Positions 1 to 8,446 of a DNA stretch of 34,126 nucleotides are shown here, one piece after another (the stretch's first letter is position 1; every line of letters begins with the position of its first letter). The notes under the pieces were generated by a model. The model ran no database searches. It was not told where the DNA came from and worked only from the letters and a program-made list of their open reading frames with translations. The position numbers and the translations under genes are program-made. This stretch comes from Bacillota bacterium (GTDB lineage: Bacteria; Bacillota_I; Bacilli_A; Erysipelotrichales; Erysipelotrichaceae), in assembly GCA_018065105.1 (NCBI GenBank), contig JAGHTX010000149.1, positions 1-34,126 of the forward strand. The letters run 5' to 3'.

Positions 1-89
1 GATTTTTTGTAAATGAATATATAAAAAAAGGAGGAAAGATGAGGAATAAAAATAATGACATTACAACTGTAATTTTCCTCGTTATTATC

Positions 90-118
90 TTTTGAAAAGT
101 TCCATTTCTTGTTATAAT
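90..118 (+). promoter_or_regulatory. Putative sigma-A promoter for the LRR gene (TTTTGA-17-TATAAT with TG extension)
   Basis: TTTTGA at 90-95, 17-nt spacer ending TGT, TATAAT at 113-118; SD AGGAGG at 132-137 before ATG 147. Confidence 0.55.
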
Positions 119-146
119 AGGAGTAACAATTAGGAGGTTTCCCATC

Positions 147-1589
147 ATGATAATAAAGGATGAATTTTTAAGAGAAGCCGTTGCTAGAACTCTACGTATT
201 TCACCAGAAGAAATCACAGAAGAAAAGATGAGAGAATTAATCAGCTTAGACTGTCCAGACAGCAACATCACAAGTTTAGACGGGCTAGAATATGCGGAGA
301 ATCTAGAACGATTAAATGCTTCAAACAATGCGTTGAAGACATTGAACCCAATCGAAGGATTACGTAACCTAGAAGTATTAGACGTTTCTAGAAATCAACT
401 ACGTGGTATCCAGGCATTACACGGTCACCGTCAAATGAAGAAACTAGATATTTCCCGAAATAATCTATATACAATGGACGTTTCTAGTTTGGCATCTATG
501 ATTGATTTGGAAGTGTTAAACTTAGAAAAATCAAAAATCGACTCAATCGTATACATTGAACGTTGTAAAAAACTTCGTGAAATTAAGATCAATACTGAAA
601 ATGGACCATTTAGCTACGCCATCTTAGGTACATTAAAGAACTTGAAAAAATTAAGCATGAAAGGTATGCGTTTATTTAGTGTATCCGATTTATCATATAT
701 TAAAGGATTAGAAGAACTTGACCTTTCTACAAACTTGATGAATGACTTATCGCCATTGTCAGGAATGCAAAACTTAAAGAAATTAAATATTTCGAACTGT
801 CCATTAGTTACAAACTACAATATTTTAAAAGAATTCCCATCATTGGTTTCTTTAGATATTACATATAATAGACCTAATTCTTTCAGCTTCTTAAAAGAAT
901 TACCAGATCTAGAAGAAATTTATTTGGAACACACTAAATTCTCAGATATGCGTTTATTAAATGGTATGCACAACTTACGTGTAGTTAATGTTTCAAAATG
1001 TGAGATTACACACTTAAAAGAATTCAAAAATATTCAAAATCTTGAAATATTTAAAGCTAGCTATTGCTTATTAAACGACATTGATTTCTTAAAAGGTGCT
1101 AAGAAACTTAAGAGAATTGACATTTACGCAAACCGTGTTAAAGACATTAGCGTATTAAAGAACTGTAAAGATATGATGGATATCAATGCTGGACGTAATG
1201 CCATTAAAGATATCCGCTGCTTAAAAGGTATGACAGAACTTCAATTCTTAGCCTTAGAAAGTGATAGCGTAAGTGATGTATCTCCATTAAAAGAATGTGT
1301 TAACTTATTTGATGTTGACCTATACGGAAATAATATTGAAGACTTAACTCCATTATCAGGATTACAATTTATCTCTTATTTACGTTTAGACCACAACAAC
1401 GTTAAAGATTTAAGCCCATTATCAAGCTTAACATTCTTAAAATCATTAACATTAAAAGCGAACTACATCACAGATGTAAGCCCATTAAAAGATCTTCAAT
1501 TATTAGAAGCTCTTCGTTTAGACCAAAACCCAATCGAAGATACTTCTGTACTTGAAAGTATGGCATTCTACGAAAAATTCACAGATTAG
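147..1589 (+). CDS. Leucine-rich repeat protein, internalin-type LRRs, no signal peptide or anchor seen
   Basis: 480-aa ORF with SD; many repeats of the form LxxLxxLxLxxNxIxDxxPL. Confidence 0.85.
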   Translation: MIIKDEFLREAVARTLRISPEEITEEKMRELISLDCPDSNITSLDGLEYAENLERLNASNNALKTLNPIEGLRNLEVLDVSRNQLRGIQALHGHRQMKKLDISRNNLYTMDVSSLASMIDLEVLNLEKSKIDSIVYIERCKKLREIKINTENGPFSYAILGTLKNLKKLSMKGMRLFSVSDLSYIKGLEELDLSTNLMNDLSPLSGMQNLKKLNISNCPLVTNYNILKEFPSLVSLDITYNRPNSFSFLKELPDLEEIYLEHTKFSDMRLLNGMHNLRVVNVSKCEITHLKEFKNIQNLEIFKASYCLLNDIDFLKGAKKLKRIDIYANRVKDISVLKNCKDMMDINAGRNAIKDIRCLKGMTELQFLALESDSVSDVSPLKECVNLFDVDLYGNNIEDLTPLSGLQFISYLRLDHNNVKDLSPLSSLTFLKSLTLKANYITDVSPLKDLQLLEALRLDQNPIEDTSVLESMAFYEKFTD

Positions 1590-1596
1590 TCGATCA

Positions 1597-1625
1597 AGCC
1601 AGAGCAATCTGGCTTTTTCTTTTCT
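1597..1625 (+). terminator. Intrinsic terminator
   Basis: AGCCAGA-GCAA-TCTGGCT followed by TTTTCTTTT. Confidence 0.85.
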
Positions 1626-1670
1626 TGTCGCAATGAATTGTATTTGTTAGAATAGTAGCGAGGCGATAAT

Positions 1671-2174
1671 ATGAAAAAAAGTAAAAGAGCACTACTAGGA
1701 GCCCTTTTTTTAATCCTTATTACATTAGGATTGGATCAATGGTCTAAAATGTGCATTGTAGAAAACATTCAATTAGGACAAAGAATTACCATTATTAAAG
1801 ATTTCTTCTGGTTGGCGTATATACAAAATACCGGAGCTGGATTTTCTATTTTTGAAGGATATGGGATTGTATTCTTTTCCGTTATTACCATTGCTGCACT
1901 CGCAATGATTCTTTATTTATATTTAAAGAACAACGATATCAAATACGATATTTGTTACGCATTGATTTTTTCAGGAGCTATTGGAAACTTTATTGACCGA
2001 TTGGTTTTAGGATATGTACGAGATTTCTTTAGCTTTAATCTATTCGGCTGGTATTTTCCGATCTTCAATGTAGCAGATATTTGTATCTCAGTCGGATTTG
2101 TGATATTGATTTGTCTTTATGCCTATGAAGACTATAAGGAGAAACAAAGATGGAAACAAGAAGATATGAAATAG
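1671..2174 (+). CDS. lspA: Lipoprotein signal peptidase (signal peptidase II)
   Basis: Multi-TM protein with QNTGAGFSIF, GAIGNFIDR and FNVADICIS motifs. Confidence 0.95.
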   Translation: MKKSKRALLGALFLILITLGLDQWSKMCIVENIQLGQRITIIKDFFWLAYIQNTGAGFSIFEGYGIVFFSVITIAALAMILYLYLKNNDIKYDICYALIFSGAIGNFIDRLVLGYVRDFFSFNLFGWYFPIFNVADICISVGFVILICLYAYEDYKEKQRWKQEDMK

Positions 2175-3067
2175 ACGAAACCTTAGCGGGAACACGAGTT
2201 GATAAGACCTTAACCGACTTATTGGAATGTTCTCGTAAAAGAGTCAAAGATTTAATTGATGAAGAACACGTTCTAGTCAATGGAAAAAGCCCCAAGGCAA
2301 GTCAAAAAGTACAACTCGGAGATATCTTAGAAATCGAAATTCCTCCTATGGATGAATTGGAAGTCAATCCCGAAGACATTCCTCTAGACATTGTTTACGA
2401 AGACAGTGACATTATTGTCATCAATAAACCAAAAGGAATGGTTGTACACCCAGCACCAGGACACTACTCTGGTACTTTGGTCAATGCCTTATTATTTCAC
2501 TGTACCGATTTAAGTGGAATCAATGGAATCATTCGACCAGGTATTGTACACCGTATTGATAAAGATACATCCGGATTGTTGGTTGTAGCAAAAAACGATG
2601 AAGCCCACGCTTCATTAAGTGAACAATTATCCAATAAGACATGCAAAAGAGAATACCTAGCCATTGTTCACCATCCATTCTCACACGATCATGGAACCAT
2701 TAATGCGCCAATTGGAAGAGATTCCAAAGATCGTCAAAAGATGACCGTTACTGCACAAAATTCAAAAGAAGCGGTTACCCACTTCCAGGTGATTGAAAAC
2801 TTTGCACAGTTTTCTTATATTAAATGTCAATTGGAAACTGGACGTACGCACCAGATTCGTGTACACATGGCCTATATTGAACACCCGATTGCCGGCGATC
2901 CAAAATATGCCTATCGTAAAACAATTCCAACCAAAAATGGTCAATTGTTACATGCACATAAACTGGAATTTGTACACCCACGAACAAAAGAAAACATGAG
3001 TTTTACTGTAGAAATGGAAGAAGAATTCGCAAGTGTTTTAAAACAATTACAGGAAGGGCTTTTATAA
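2150..3067 (+). CDS. rluD: RluD-family 23S rRNA pseudouridine synthase (S4 domain + PSI_RluA)
   Basis: N-terminal S4-like domain, [15 protein letters not shown] active-site motif, GRTHQIRVH; overlaps lspA by 25 nt. Confidence 0.93.
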   Translation: METRRYEIDETLAGTRVDKTLTDLLECSRKRVKDLIDEEHVLVNGKSPKASQKVQLGDILEIEIPPMDELEVNPEDIPLDIVYEDSDIIVINKPKGMVVHPAPGHYSGTLVNALLFHCTDLSGINGIIRPGIVHRIDKDTSGLLVVAKNDEAHASLSEQLSNKTCKREYLAIVHHPFSHDHGTINAPIGRDSKDRQKMTVTAQNSKEAVTHFQVIENFAQFSYIKCQLETGRTHQIRVHMAYIEHPIAGDPKYAYRKTIPTKNGQLLHAHKLEFVHPRTKENMSFTVEMEEEFASVLKQLQEGLL

Positions 3068-3068
3068 G

Positions 3069-3557
3069 ATGAAACGAGAAAATGTATTAAGCTGGGACGA
3101 ATACTTTATGAGTGTGGCCCACCTAAGCGCAAAACGCTCAAAAGACCCAAATACCCAGGTAGGAGCCTGCATTGTCAATCCCGATAAGAAAGTTGTCGGA
3201 ATGGGATATAACGGTTTTCCAATGGGATGTAATGACGATGAATTTCCATGGGAAAGAGAAGGAAGTTTATTAGAAACAAAATATCCATTCGTAGTCCATG
3301 CAGAATTGAACGCCATCCTTAACAGTATTCAATCCCTACATGGATGTACTATTTATGTATCCTTATTCCCATGTAATGAATGTGCCAAAGCGATCATTCA
3401 ATCTGGCATAAAACGTGTTATCTATGAAAGTGATAAATATAACGGAACGGAAACAAATATTGCCAGCAAGAAAATGTTTAAAGAAGCTGGTGTAGAAACC
3501 ATTCAGTTACCTTATACAATTTCTGTGGAAACATTGGTGAAAAAACATGAGGGATGA
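3069..3557 (+). CDS. dCMP deaminase family protein (ComEB-like)
   Basis: HAELNAI and PCNECAKAI zinc-binding deaminase motifs. Confidence 0.9.
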   Translation: MKRENVLSWDEYFMSVAHLSAKRSKDPNTQVGACIVNPDKKVVGMGYNGFPMGCNDDEFPWEREGSLLETKYPFVVHAELNAILNSIQSLHGCTIYVSLFPCNECAKAIIQSGIKRVIYESDKYNGTETNIASKKMFKEAGVETIQLPYTISVETLVKKHEG

Positions 3558-4323
3558 GACATTAATTGCTTACTACGGTAAGTTTAACGAAGAAAAACGA
3601 CTAAACTCCCGACATGGTCAGGTCGAATTTATCACGACCATGAAAGTGGTACACGAATACTTGGACAAGTTTGAAAAACCAAAAGTATTAGAACTAGGCG
3701 CCGGAACCGGAAGATATTGTGTTTCTCTAGCCAACGAAGGATATGACGTATCCGCTGTAGAACTTGTAAAATCCAACTTAGGAACCTTAAAAGCGAAAAA
3801 GAGCAGTGTCAAAGCCTATTTAGGAAATGCGATGGATCTGCACCGCTTTAAAGACGAAGAGTTTGATGTGATCTGTATCTTCGGCCCTATGTACCATTTA
3901 TTCAGCGATGAAGATAAAGTAAAAGTACTAACCGAAAGCAAACGCGTTCTTTCGAAAAAGGGATATATTCTAGTGGCCTACTGCATGAACGAATATGCCA
4001 TCATTACCCATGGGTTTAAAGAAAAATCCTTATTCGAAAAACAAGATACGATTGATGAAAATTTCCATGTGAATTCCGATCTAGTCAATCTATTTGACTT
4101 TGTACGCATCGAAGACATTGATCGATTGAATGAAAAAGCGAACGTACAACGCGTTGAAATCGTAGCCGCCGATGGGCCTGCTAACTACATGCGTCCACTC
4201 TTGAAACAAATGAGTGATGAAGAGTTTGAAATGTTTATGAAATACCATCTATCGACCTACAAACGTATGGACTGTATTGGAGCAAGTACACATACAATAG
4301 ATGTATTACAAAAGGTAGATTAG
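3547..4323 (+). CDS. Class I SAM-dependent methyltransferase
   Basis: [16 protein letters not shown] motif I; 11-nt overlap with upstream gene. Confidence 0.85.
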   Translation: MRDETLIAYYGKFNEEKRLNSRHGQVEFITTMKVVHEYLDKFEKPKVLELGAGTGRYCVSLANEGYDVSAVELVKSNLGTLKAKKSSVKAYLGNAMDLHRFKDEEFDVICIFGPMYHLFSDEDKVKVLTESKRVLSKKGYILVAYCMNEYAIITHGFKEKSLFEKQDTIDENFHVNSDLVNLFDFVRIEDIDRLNEKANVQRVEIVAADGPANYMRPLLKQMSDEEFEMFMKYHLSTYKRMDCIGASTHTIDVLQKVD

Positions 4324-4337
4324 TTTCTACCTTTTTC
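4311..4337 (+). terminator. Intrinsic terminator overlapping the methyltransferase stop codon
   Basis: AAAGGTAGA-TTAGTT-TCTACCTTTTT; TAG stop lies in the loop. Confidence 0.8.
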
Positions 4338-4353
4338 TATAGAAAGGACGAAC

Positions 4354-6966
4354 ATGAAAAAGAAAAATATTTATCTAAGTATTCTATTTTCCTTATCTTT
4401 ACTCTTAGGACAGTTTCTACCAATCTATGCCCAGGACGAGGAAGAAATTCCAGAAGAAGTAGAAATTGTCGAAGAAGTGGAGACAGAGGAAGAAGAAACA
4501 AGTGAAGAGGAATGCCTGCTAAACTATCTATACGTAGACATGCCCGTTGTGAAACAAAATGAAGAACAATCCATTGTTGTATCTATGAGCCAGGAAGTGG
4601 ATGTCATAGAACTACAAGGAAGTGTACAAGGGGAGTCCTTTACACTTCAATCCACAAAACACGTATCGAGTTTCTATGAATTTAAATCCGTTATGAAACA
4701 AGAAGGAAACTATTCTTTAGAAACCCTTCGTTTTGTGCAAGATGAGAAGGAAACGATATTAAATCTTCAACAAATCGGCATCCAAGCCAGCTTTGAAGTT
4801 GAAAATGTACAAATGGAAAATCTACCCGTTGCCAGCGTGGAAGAAAACTCCAAAGGAGAAATCGAAGGTGCTATAGAAGAAGCCTTAACCCAAATGGATG
4901 AAGAAGAAATTACTCTTAATGGAGAAGGAAAAGGGGAATTGACTGTCTGCTTAGATCCAGGACATGGGGCAGAAGACTCTGGAGCAGTAAGTGTGTATGG
5001 AACCTACGAAAAGACCTATACTTTAAAAGTTGCCACTTTCCTAAAACAATTCCTGGAAGAGTATGAAAAAGTACATGTGGTTATGACCCGTTATGATGAC
5101 TCCATCAATCCTAGCTTATCCGAACGTGCCCAGATTGCAGCTCAACACGGTGCTGATTTATTTGTGAGTATCCATTTTAATGCCTACAATGGAACCATGC
5201 GAGGAGCTGAAGTCTATTATCCAAACGCCAATTATCGACCAGATCTAGGAGAACAGGGAAAAGCGGTTGCTGCCAATATTGAAAAAGAATTAATTGGATT
5301 AGGTCTAACCAATCGAGGAATCAAGATTCGTGTCATTGACCAATACGATCCAGAATGGCGCGATTATGCCTATCCAGATGGTTCTTATGCCGACTATTAT
5401 GGGGTGATTCGTCATTGTAAAAAATTAGGAATTCCCGGTATTATTGTGGAACACTGTTTTATTGACAACAGGAATGATTTTGATGCCTATATGAATTCGG
5501 ATGATAAACTCATTTCTTTAGCCCAGGCCGATTGTCAAGGAATCGTAGAAACCTATGGACTTGTAAAGAAAGGTATGAACAACAACGTACTAGAAGGATA
5601 TAGTCTTTCCCTGGATGGAAGAATTGGACTTAATTTCTATATGAGTCTAAAAAGCAGTGTTCAGGAAGATACAAATGCCTATTTAGAATTTACCCTACCA
5701 GATGGAACTATTTCTAAAACATATGTCAAAGAAGCCAGACAAGTGGAAGTCGATGGAAAGAATCATTATGTATTCCCATGTTTTGTCTCTGCCAAAAATA
5801 TGGCAAGTACCATTCAAGCTAAATTGGTGACTTCAAAGGATCCAGAAGAAATCTATTCTTTCTCGGTAAAAGAGTATGCCAGCTACATCTTAAATCATGA
5901 AAATCAATACGATACAAAAGATGTAGAAATCACAAAAGCCTTATTGAATTATGGAGCCAGTGCCCAACAATACTTCCAATATGAAACCAAGAATCTACCA
6001 ACCGTGATCCAACCTATAGGAAACATCGATGTATCTTCTTATAATCAAAAAGTGATTTCAAATGATCCATCCATTTCTTTTGTTGGGGCAAGATTAATCT
6101 TAAAATCGACGTTAGGCATGAAACTCTATTTCAAAGGATCCGGAGACTTTAAGATAGATTCTAAAACAATAAATACTACAAGCGAAGGACAATATACCGT
6201 TCTTATGCTGGAAGATATCAATCCCGTACTTTTAGATCACACGTATACTATTACTTGTAAGAACTTTGCCATGAAATATAGTCCATTATCTTTTGTGCAA
6301 GCCGCTCAAAAAAATGAAAACACAGACCTGGTACAGTTAACTCGAGCTTTATACGATTATTATTTAAAGCTGAACAAGAAAGGAAGTGTACCGCTTTCTG
6401 TCATTTACAGTCCAGAAGGATATACCTATATTATGGGAGATAGCCATGTCAGTGTTGCTCAGATGGTAGATTACTACAATGCCCATACAAGCGGATTTGA
6501 TACCTTTAGGGATACAGCATACAACGGCATCTATGCCAAAGAAGGAATTTCCTCGATCGAACAATTCTGTCAGATTTTCATGGAAGAAGCCAGAGCAGAA
6601 GGGGTAAATGTCGAAGTTGCTTTTGTACAATCTATGTTAGAAACAGGATGGTTAAAATACGGTGGAGATGTAAAACCCGATCAATTTAACTTTGGAGGTT
6701 TAGGAGCCACAGGTGGTGTTCCCGGCAATTCTTTTGAGAGTATTCGTATGGGAATTCGTGCCCAAATCCAACACCTAAAGTGTTATGCGAGTGAAGAAGC
6801 ATTAAACAATCCTTGTGTGGACCCTAGATGGTGGGATGCATTACGAGGAAAAGCACAGTATGTAGAATACCTGCAGGCCTCCAACAATCCAAGTGGATAT
6901 GGATGGTCAACAGGCAGTACTTATGCGCAAAGCTTATTATCCATGTTACAACAATTAAGAGGTTAA
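4354..6966 (+). CDS. Secreted bifunctional autolysin: N-acetylmuramoyl-L-alanine amidase (Amidase_3) plus C-terminal glucosaminidase domain
   Basis: Signal peptide; Glu-rich segment; VCLDPGHGAEDSGAV, SIHFNAY and VEHCFIDNRNDFD (Amidase_3); C-terminal EEARAEGVNVEVAFVQSMLETGWLKYGG...QFNFGGLGA (glucosaminidase type). Confidence 0.88.
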   Translation: MKKKNIYLSILFSLSLLLGQFLPIYAQDEEEIPEEVEIVEEVETEEEETSEEECLLNYLYVDMPVVKQNEEQSIVVSMSQEVDVIELQGSVQGESFTLQSTKHVSSFYEFKSVMKQEGNYSLETLRFVQDEKETILNLQQIGIQASFEVENVQMENLPVASVEENSKGEIEGAIEEALTQMDEEEITLNGEGKGELTVCLDPGHGAEDSGAVSVYGTYEKTYTLKVATFLKQFLEEYEKVHVVMTRYDDSINPSLSERAQIAAQHGADLFVSIHFNAYNGTMRGAEVYYPNANYRPDLGEQGKAVAANIEKELIGLGLTNRGIKIRVIDQYDPEWRDYAYPDGSYADYYGVIRHCKKLGIPGIIVEHCFIDNRNDFDAYMNSDDKLISLAQADCQGIVETYGLVKKGMNNNVLEGYSLSLDGRIGLNFYMSLKSSVQEDTNAYLEFTLPDGTISKTYVKEARQVEVDGKNHYVFPCFVSAKNMASTIQAKLVTSKDPEEIYSFSVKEYASYILNHENQYDTKDVEITKALLNYGASAQQYFQYETKNLPTVIQPIGNIDVSSYNQKVISNDPSISFVGARLILKSTLGMKLYFKGSGDFKIDSKTINTTSEGQYTVLMLEDINPVLLDHTYTITCKNFAMKYSPLSFVQAAQKNENTDLVQLTRALYDYYLKLNKKGSVPLSVIYSPEGYTYIMGDSHVSVAQMVDYYNAHTSGFDTFRDTAYNGIYAKEGISSIEQFCQIFMEEARAEGVNVEVAFVQSMLETGWLKYGGDVKPDQFNFGGLGATGGVPGNSFESIRMGIRAQIQHLKCYASEEALNNPCVDPRWWDALRGKAQYVEYLQASNNPSGYGWSTGSTYAQSLLSMLQQLRG

Positions 6967-6969
6967 AAA

Positions 6970-6997
6970 AGAGTTCCAGGTAACTGGAACTTTTCTT
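6970..6997 (+). terminator. Intrinsic terminator between convergent genes
   Basis: AGTTCCA-GGTAAC-TGGAACT + TTTCTTT; A-rich on the other side, so possibly bidirectional. Confidence 0.8.
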
Positions 6998-7854
6998 TAT
7001 CCTAATACTTTTTTTGTGTTCGCAAAATGAAATTTTGAAATGTGTTTTAACTCTTCCAATCCATACTTTTCTACAAAGGCTCTGGCACAAACATCTACTT
7101 TTGCCCCAGCACCTTTTTCTAAAGGCATACCATATTTTTCTTCCATTTGATCCCAGGCTTCCAAAAATGCATTTCGAGCCAAAACACTGGCACACGCAAC
7201 CGAGATGTATTTATTTTCCGCTTTGGTTTCAAAATGAATGTTAGGCACTACTTCTTTTACATTTTTAAGATAGCGATAGTAGCTGTTTTTCTGCACGAAC
7301 TGGTCAATGATTATAAAAGCAGGAAGTGTATAGCCTTTGTGGATTAAATTGACATAGGCCTGATTATGCAGTAAGCATTTCATATCCACCATGTTATGTT
7401 GTTCATGCACCACATTATACTTATCGTTTTGTACAATTAGAATGGAATATGGACATACTTTCTTAATTTTGGGTGCCAGTTGACGAATTTTTGTATCGTC
7501 GATTGCCTTTGAGTCCTGAATGCCTAAACTCTTTAAATAAGAAGCCTGGCTTTCTTCGACAATGCAGGCAGCCACGACCACAGGGCCAAAATAATCACCC
7601 GTTCCAACCTCATCACTACCAGCCTGCGGAAAGATTTCTTTCACTGATTCTTCTTTTTTTTCACTTTCCAGCCAATCTAGATTCTTCCCTTGAAAAACGA
7701 CTTTACCACTCTCATAAGCGGTGATCGTACAAGATTCTAACTTGACCTGAAATACTGTATAGGCTGGTTTACTTTCTTTTAAAATATAAGGAGATACTTT
7801 TGTGTATAGGGTAAGCATCTCTTCTTTTGTCATTTTCTTGGTTATCGTATTCAT
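6997..7854 (-). CDS. rnhC: Ribonuclease HIII
   Basis: AGSDEVGTGDYFGPVVVAACIV catalytic motif and N-terminal TBP-like domain. Start moved from the ORF-track 7902 to ATG 7854 (MNTITKKMTKEEML). Confidence 0.92.
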   Translation of the reverse strand: MNTITKKMTKEEMLTLYTKVSPYILKESKPAYTVFQVKLESCTITAYESGKVVFQGKNLDWLESEKKEESVKEIFPQAGSDEVGTGDYFGPVVVAACIVEESQASYLKSLGIQDSKAIDDTKIRQLAPKIKKVCPYSILIVQNDKYNVVHEQHNMVDMKCLLHNQAYVNLIHKGYTLPAFIIIDQFVQKNSYYRYLKNVKEVVPNIHFETKAENKYISVACASVLARNAFLEAWDQMEEKYGMPLEKGAGAKVDVCARAFVEKYGLEELKHISKFHFANTKKVLG

Positions 7855-7860
7855 AACAAA

Positions 7861-7870
7861 AGTGTACCAT
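7861..7870 (-). promoter_or_regulatory. Putative extended -10 promoter for rnhC, 6 nt from the start codon
   Basis: Minus strand reads TATG-G-TACACT-TTTGTT-ATG. Confidence 0.5.
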
Positions 7871-7884
7871 ATTTTTTTCAAATT

Positions 7885-7894
7885 GTGATAAAAT
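7885..7894 (+). promoter_or_regulatory. Putative extended -10 promoter for cvpA-like gene, 6 nt from the start codon
   Basis: GTGA-TAAAAT-AGGGAC-ATG(7901). Confidence 0.55.
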
Positions 7895-7900
7895 AGGGAC

Positions 7901-8446
7901 ATGACATTAGAAAGTAGTCAATTTTTGATCTATAATGGCGTAATCGCGTTAATCGCCATTCTTATGATCGTACTAGCGTACAGACGCGGATTTGTTAGAC
8001 AGTTATTAGATATTGCAGCGTTGATTGCGAGTGTATATTTAGGAATATTAGGAGCGGAATATTTATCTACACAAGTATCTTTGGTTGATTCCTTGTTTGC
8101 CAATCCAACCATGGATCTTACAAAGATTATTGTAGGAAACGATACCATGGCAAGTCTTCAAGCCAATGCCAATCTAGTTGCCTGGTTCCTGGCATTACTA
8201 GTTGGATTAAGACTTTTCTTCTGGATCGTATTAATGCTGATTCCAAGATATCGAAAAAAGAATGTATTGTCTTTTATTAACCAATTCTTAGGAATGTTAC
8301 TAGGTATCGTAAAGACATTCATTGTATTGGTTTTATTAACTATCATTTTAAATCTTCCAATCTTTACCAATGGAAAGGACTTTGTGAACTCAGGAGTATT
8401 AGCTCCTATTAATTTGGTAATAGAGAAGGTGAGCGAAAATGTTTAA
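7901..8446 (+). CDS. CvpA family membrane protein
   Basis: Four hydrophobic segments, FVRQLLDIAALIASVYLG N-terminus typical of CvpA; directly upstream of mutS2 as in other Firmicutes. Confidence 0.82.
   Translation: MTLESSQFLIYNGVIALIAILMIVLAYRRGFVRQLLDIAALIASVYLGILGAEYLSTQVSLVDSLFANPTMDLTKIIVGNDTMASLQANANLVAWFLALLVGLRLFFWIVLMLIPRYRKKNVLSFINQFLGMLLGIVKTFIVLVLLTIILNLPIFTNGKDFVNSGVLAPINLVIEKVSENV

Noticed and set aside
2762-2999. Short overlapping ORFs on both strands inside rluD (2762..2944 -, 2793..2999 +)
   Set aside because: They lie fully inside a well-supported conserved CDS, with no SD or recognisable domains.
6824-7195. Minus-strand 123-aa ORF overlapping the autolysin 3' end and rnhC
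   Set aside because: Frame-shifted relative to rnhC and crosses the terminator between convergent genes; spurious.
7855-7902. ORF-track N-terminal extension of RNase HIII (MSLFYHNLKKIWYTFV)
   Set aside because: It runs across the divergent promoter region; start at 7854 fits better with a -10 element and avoids overlap with the cvpA-like CDS.
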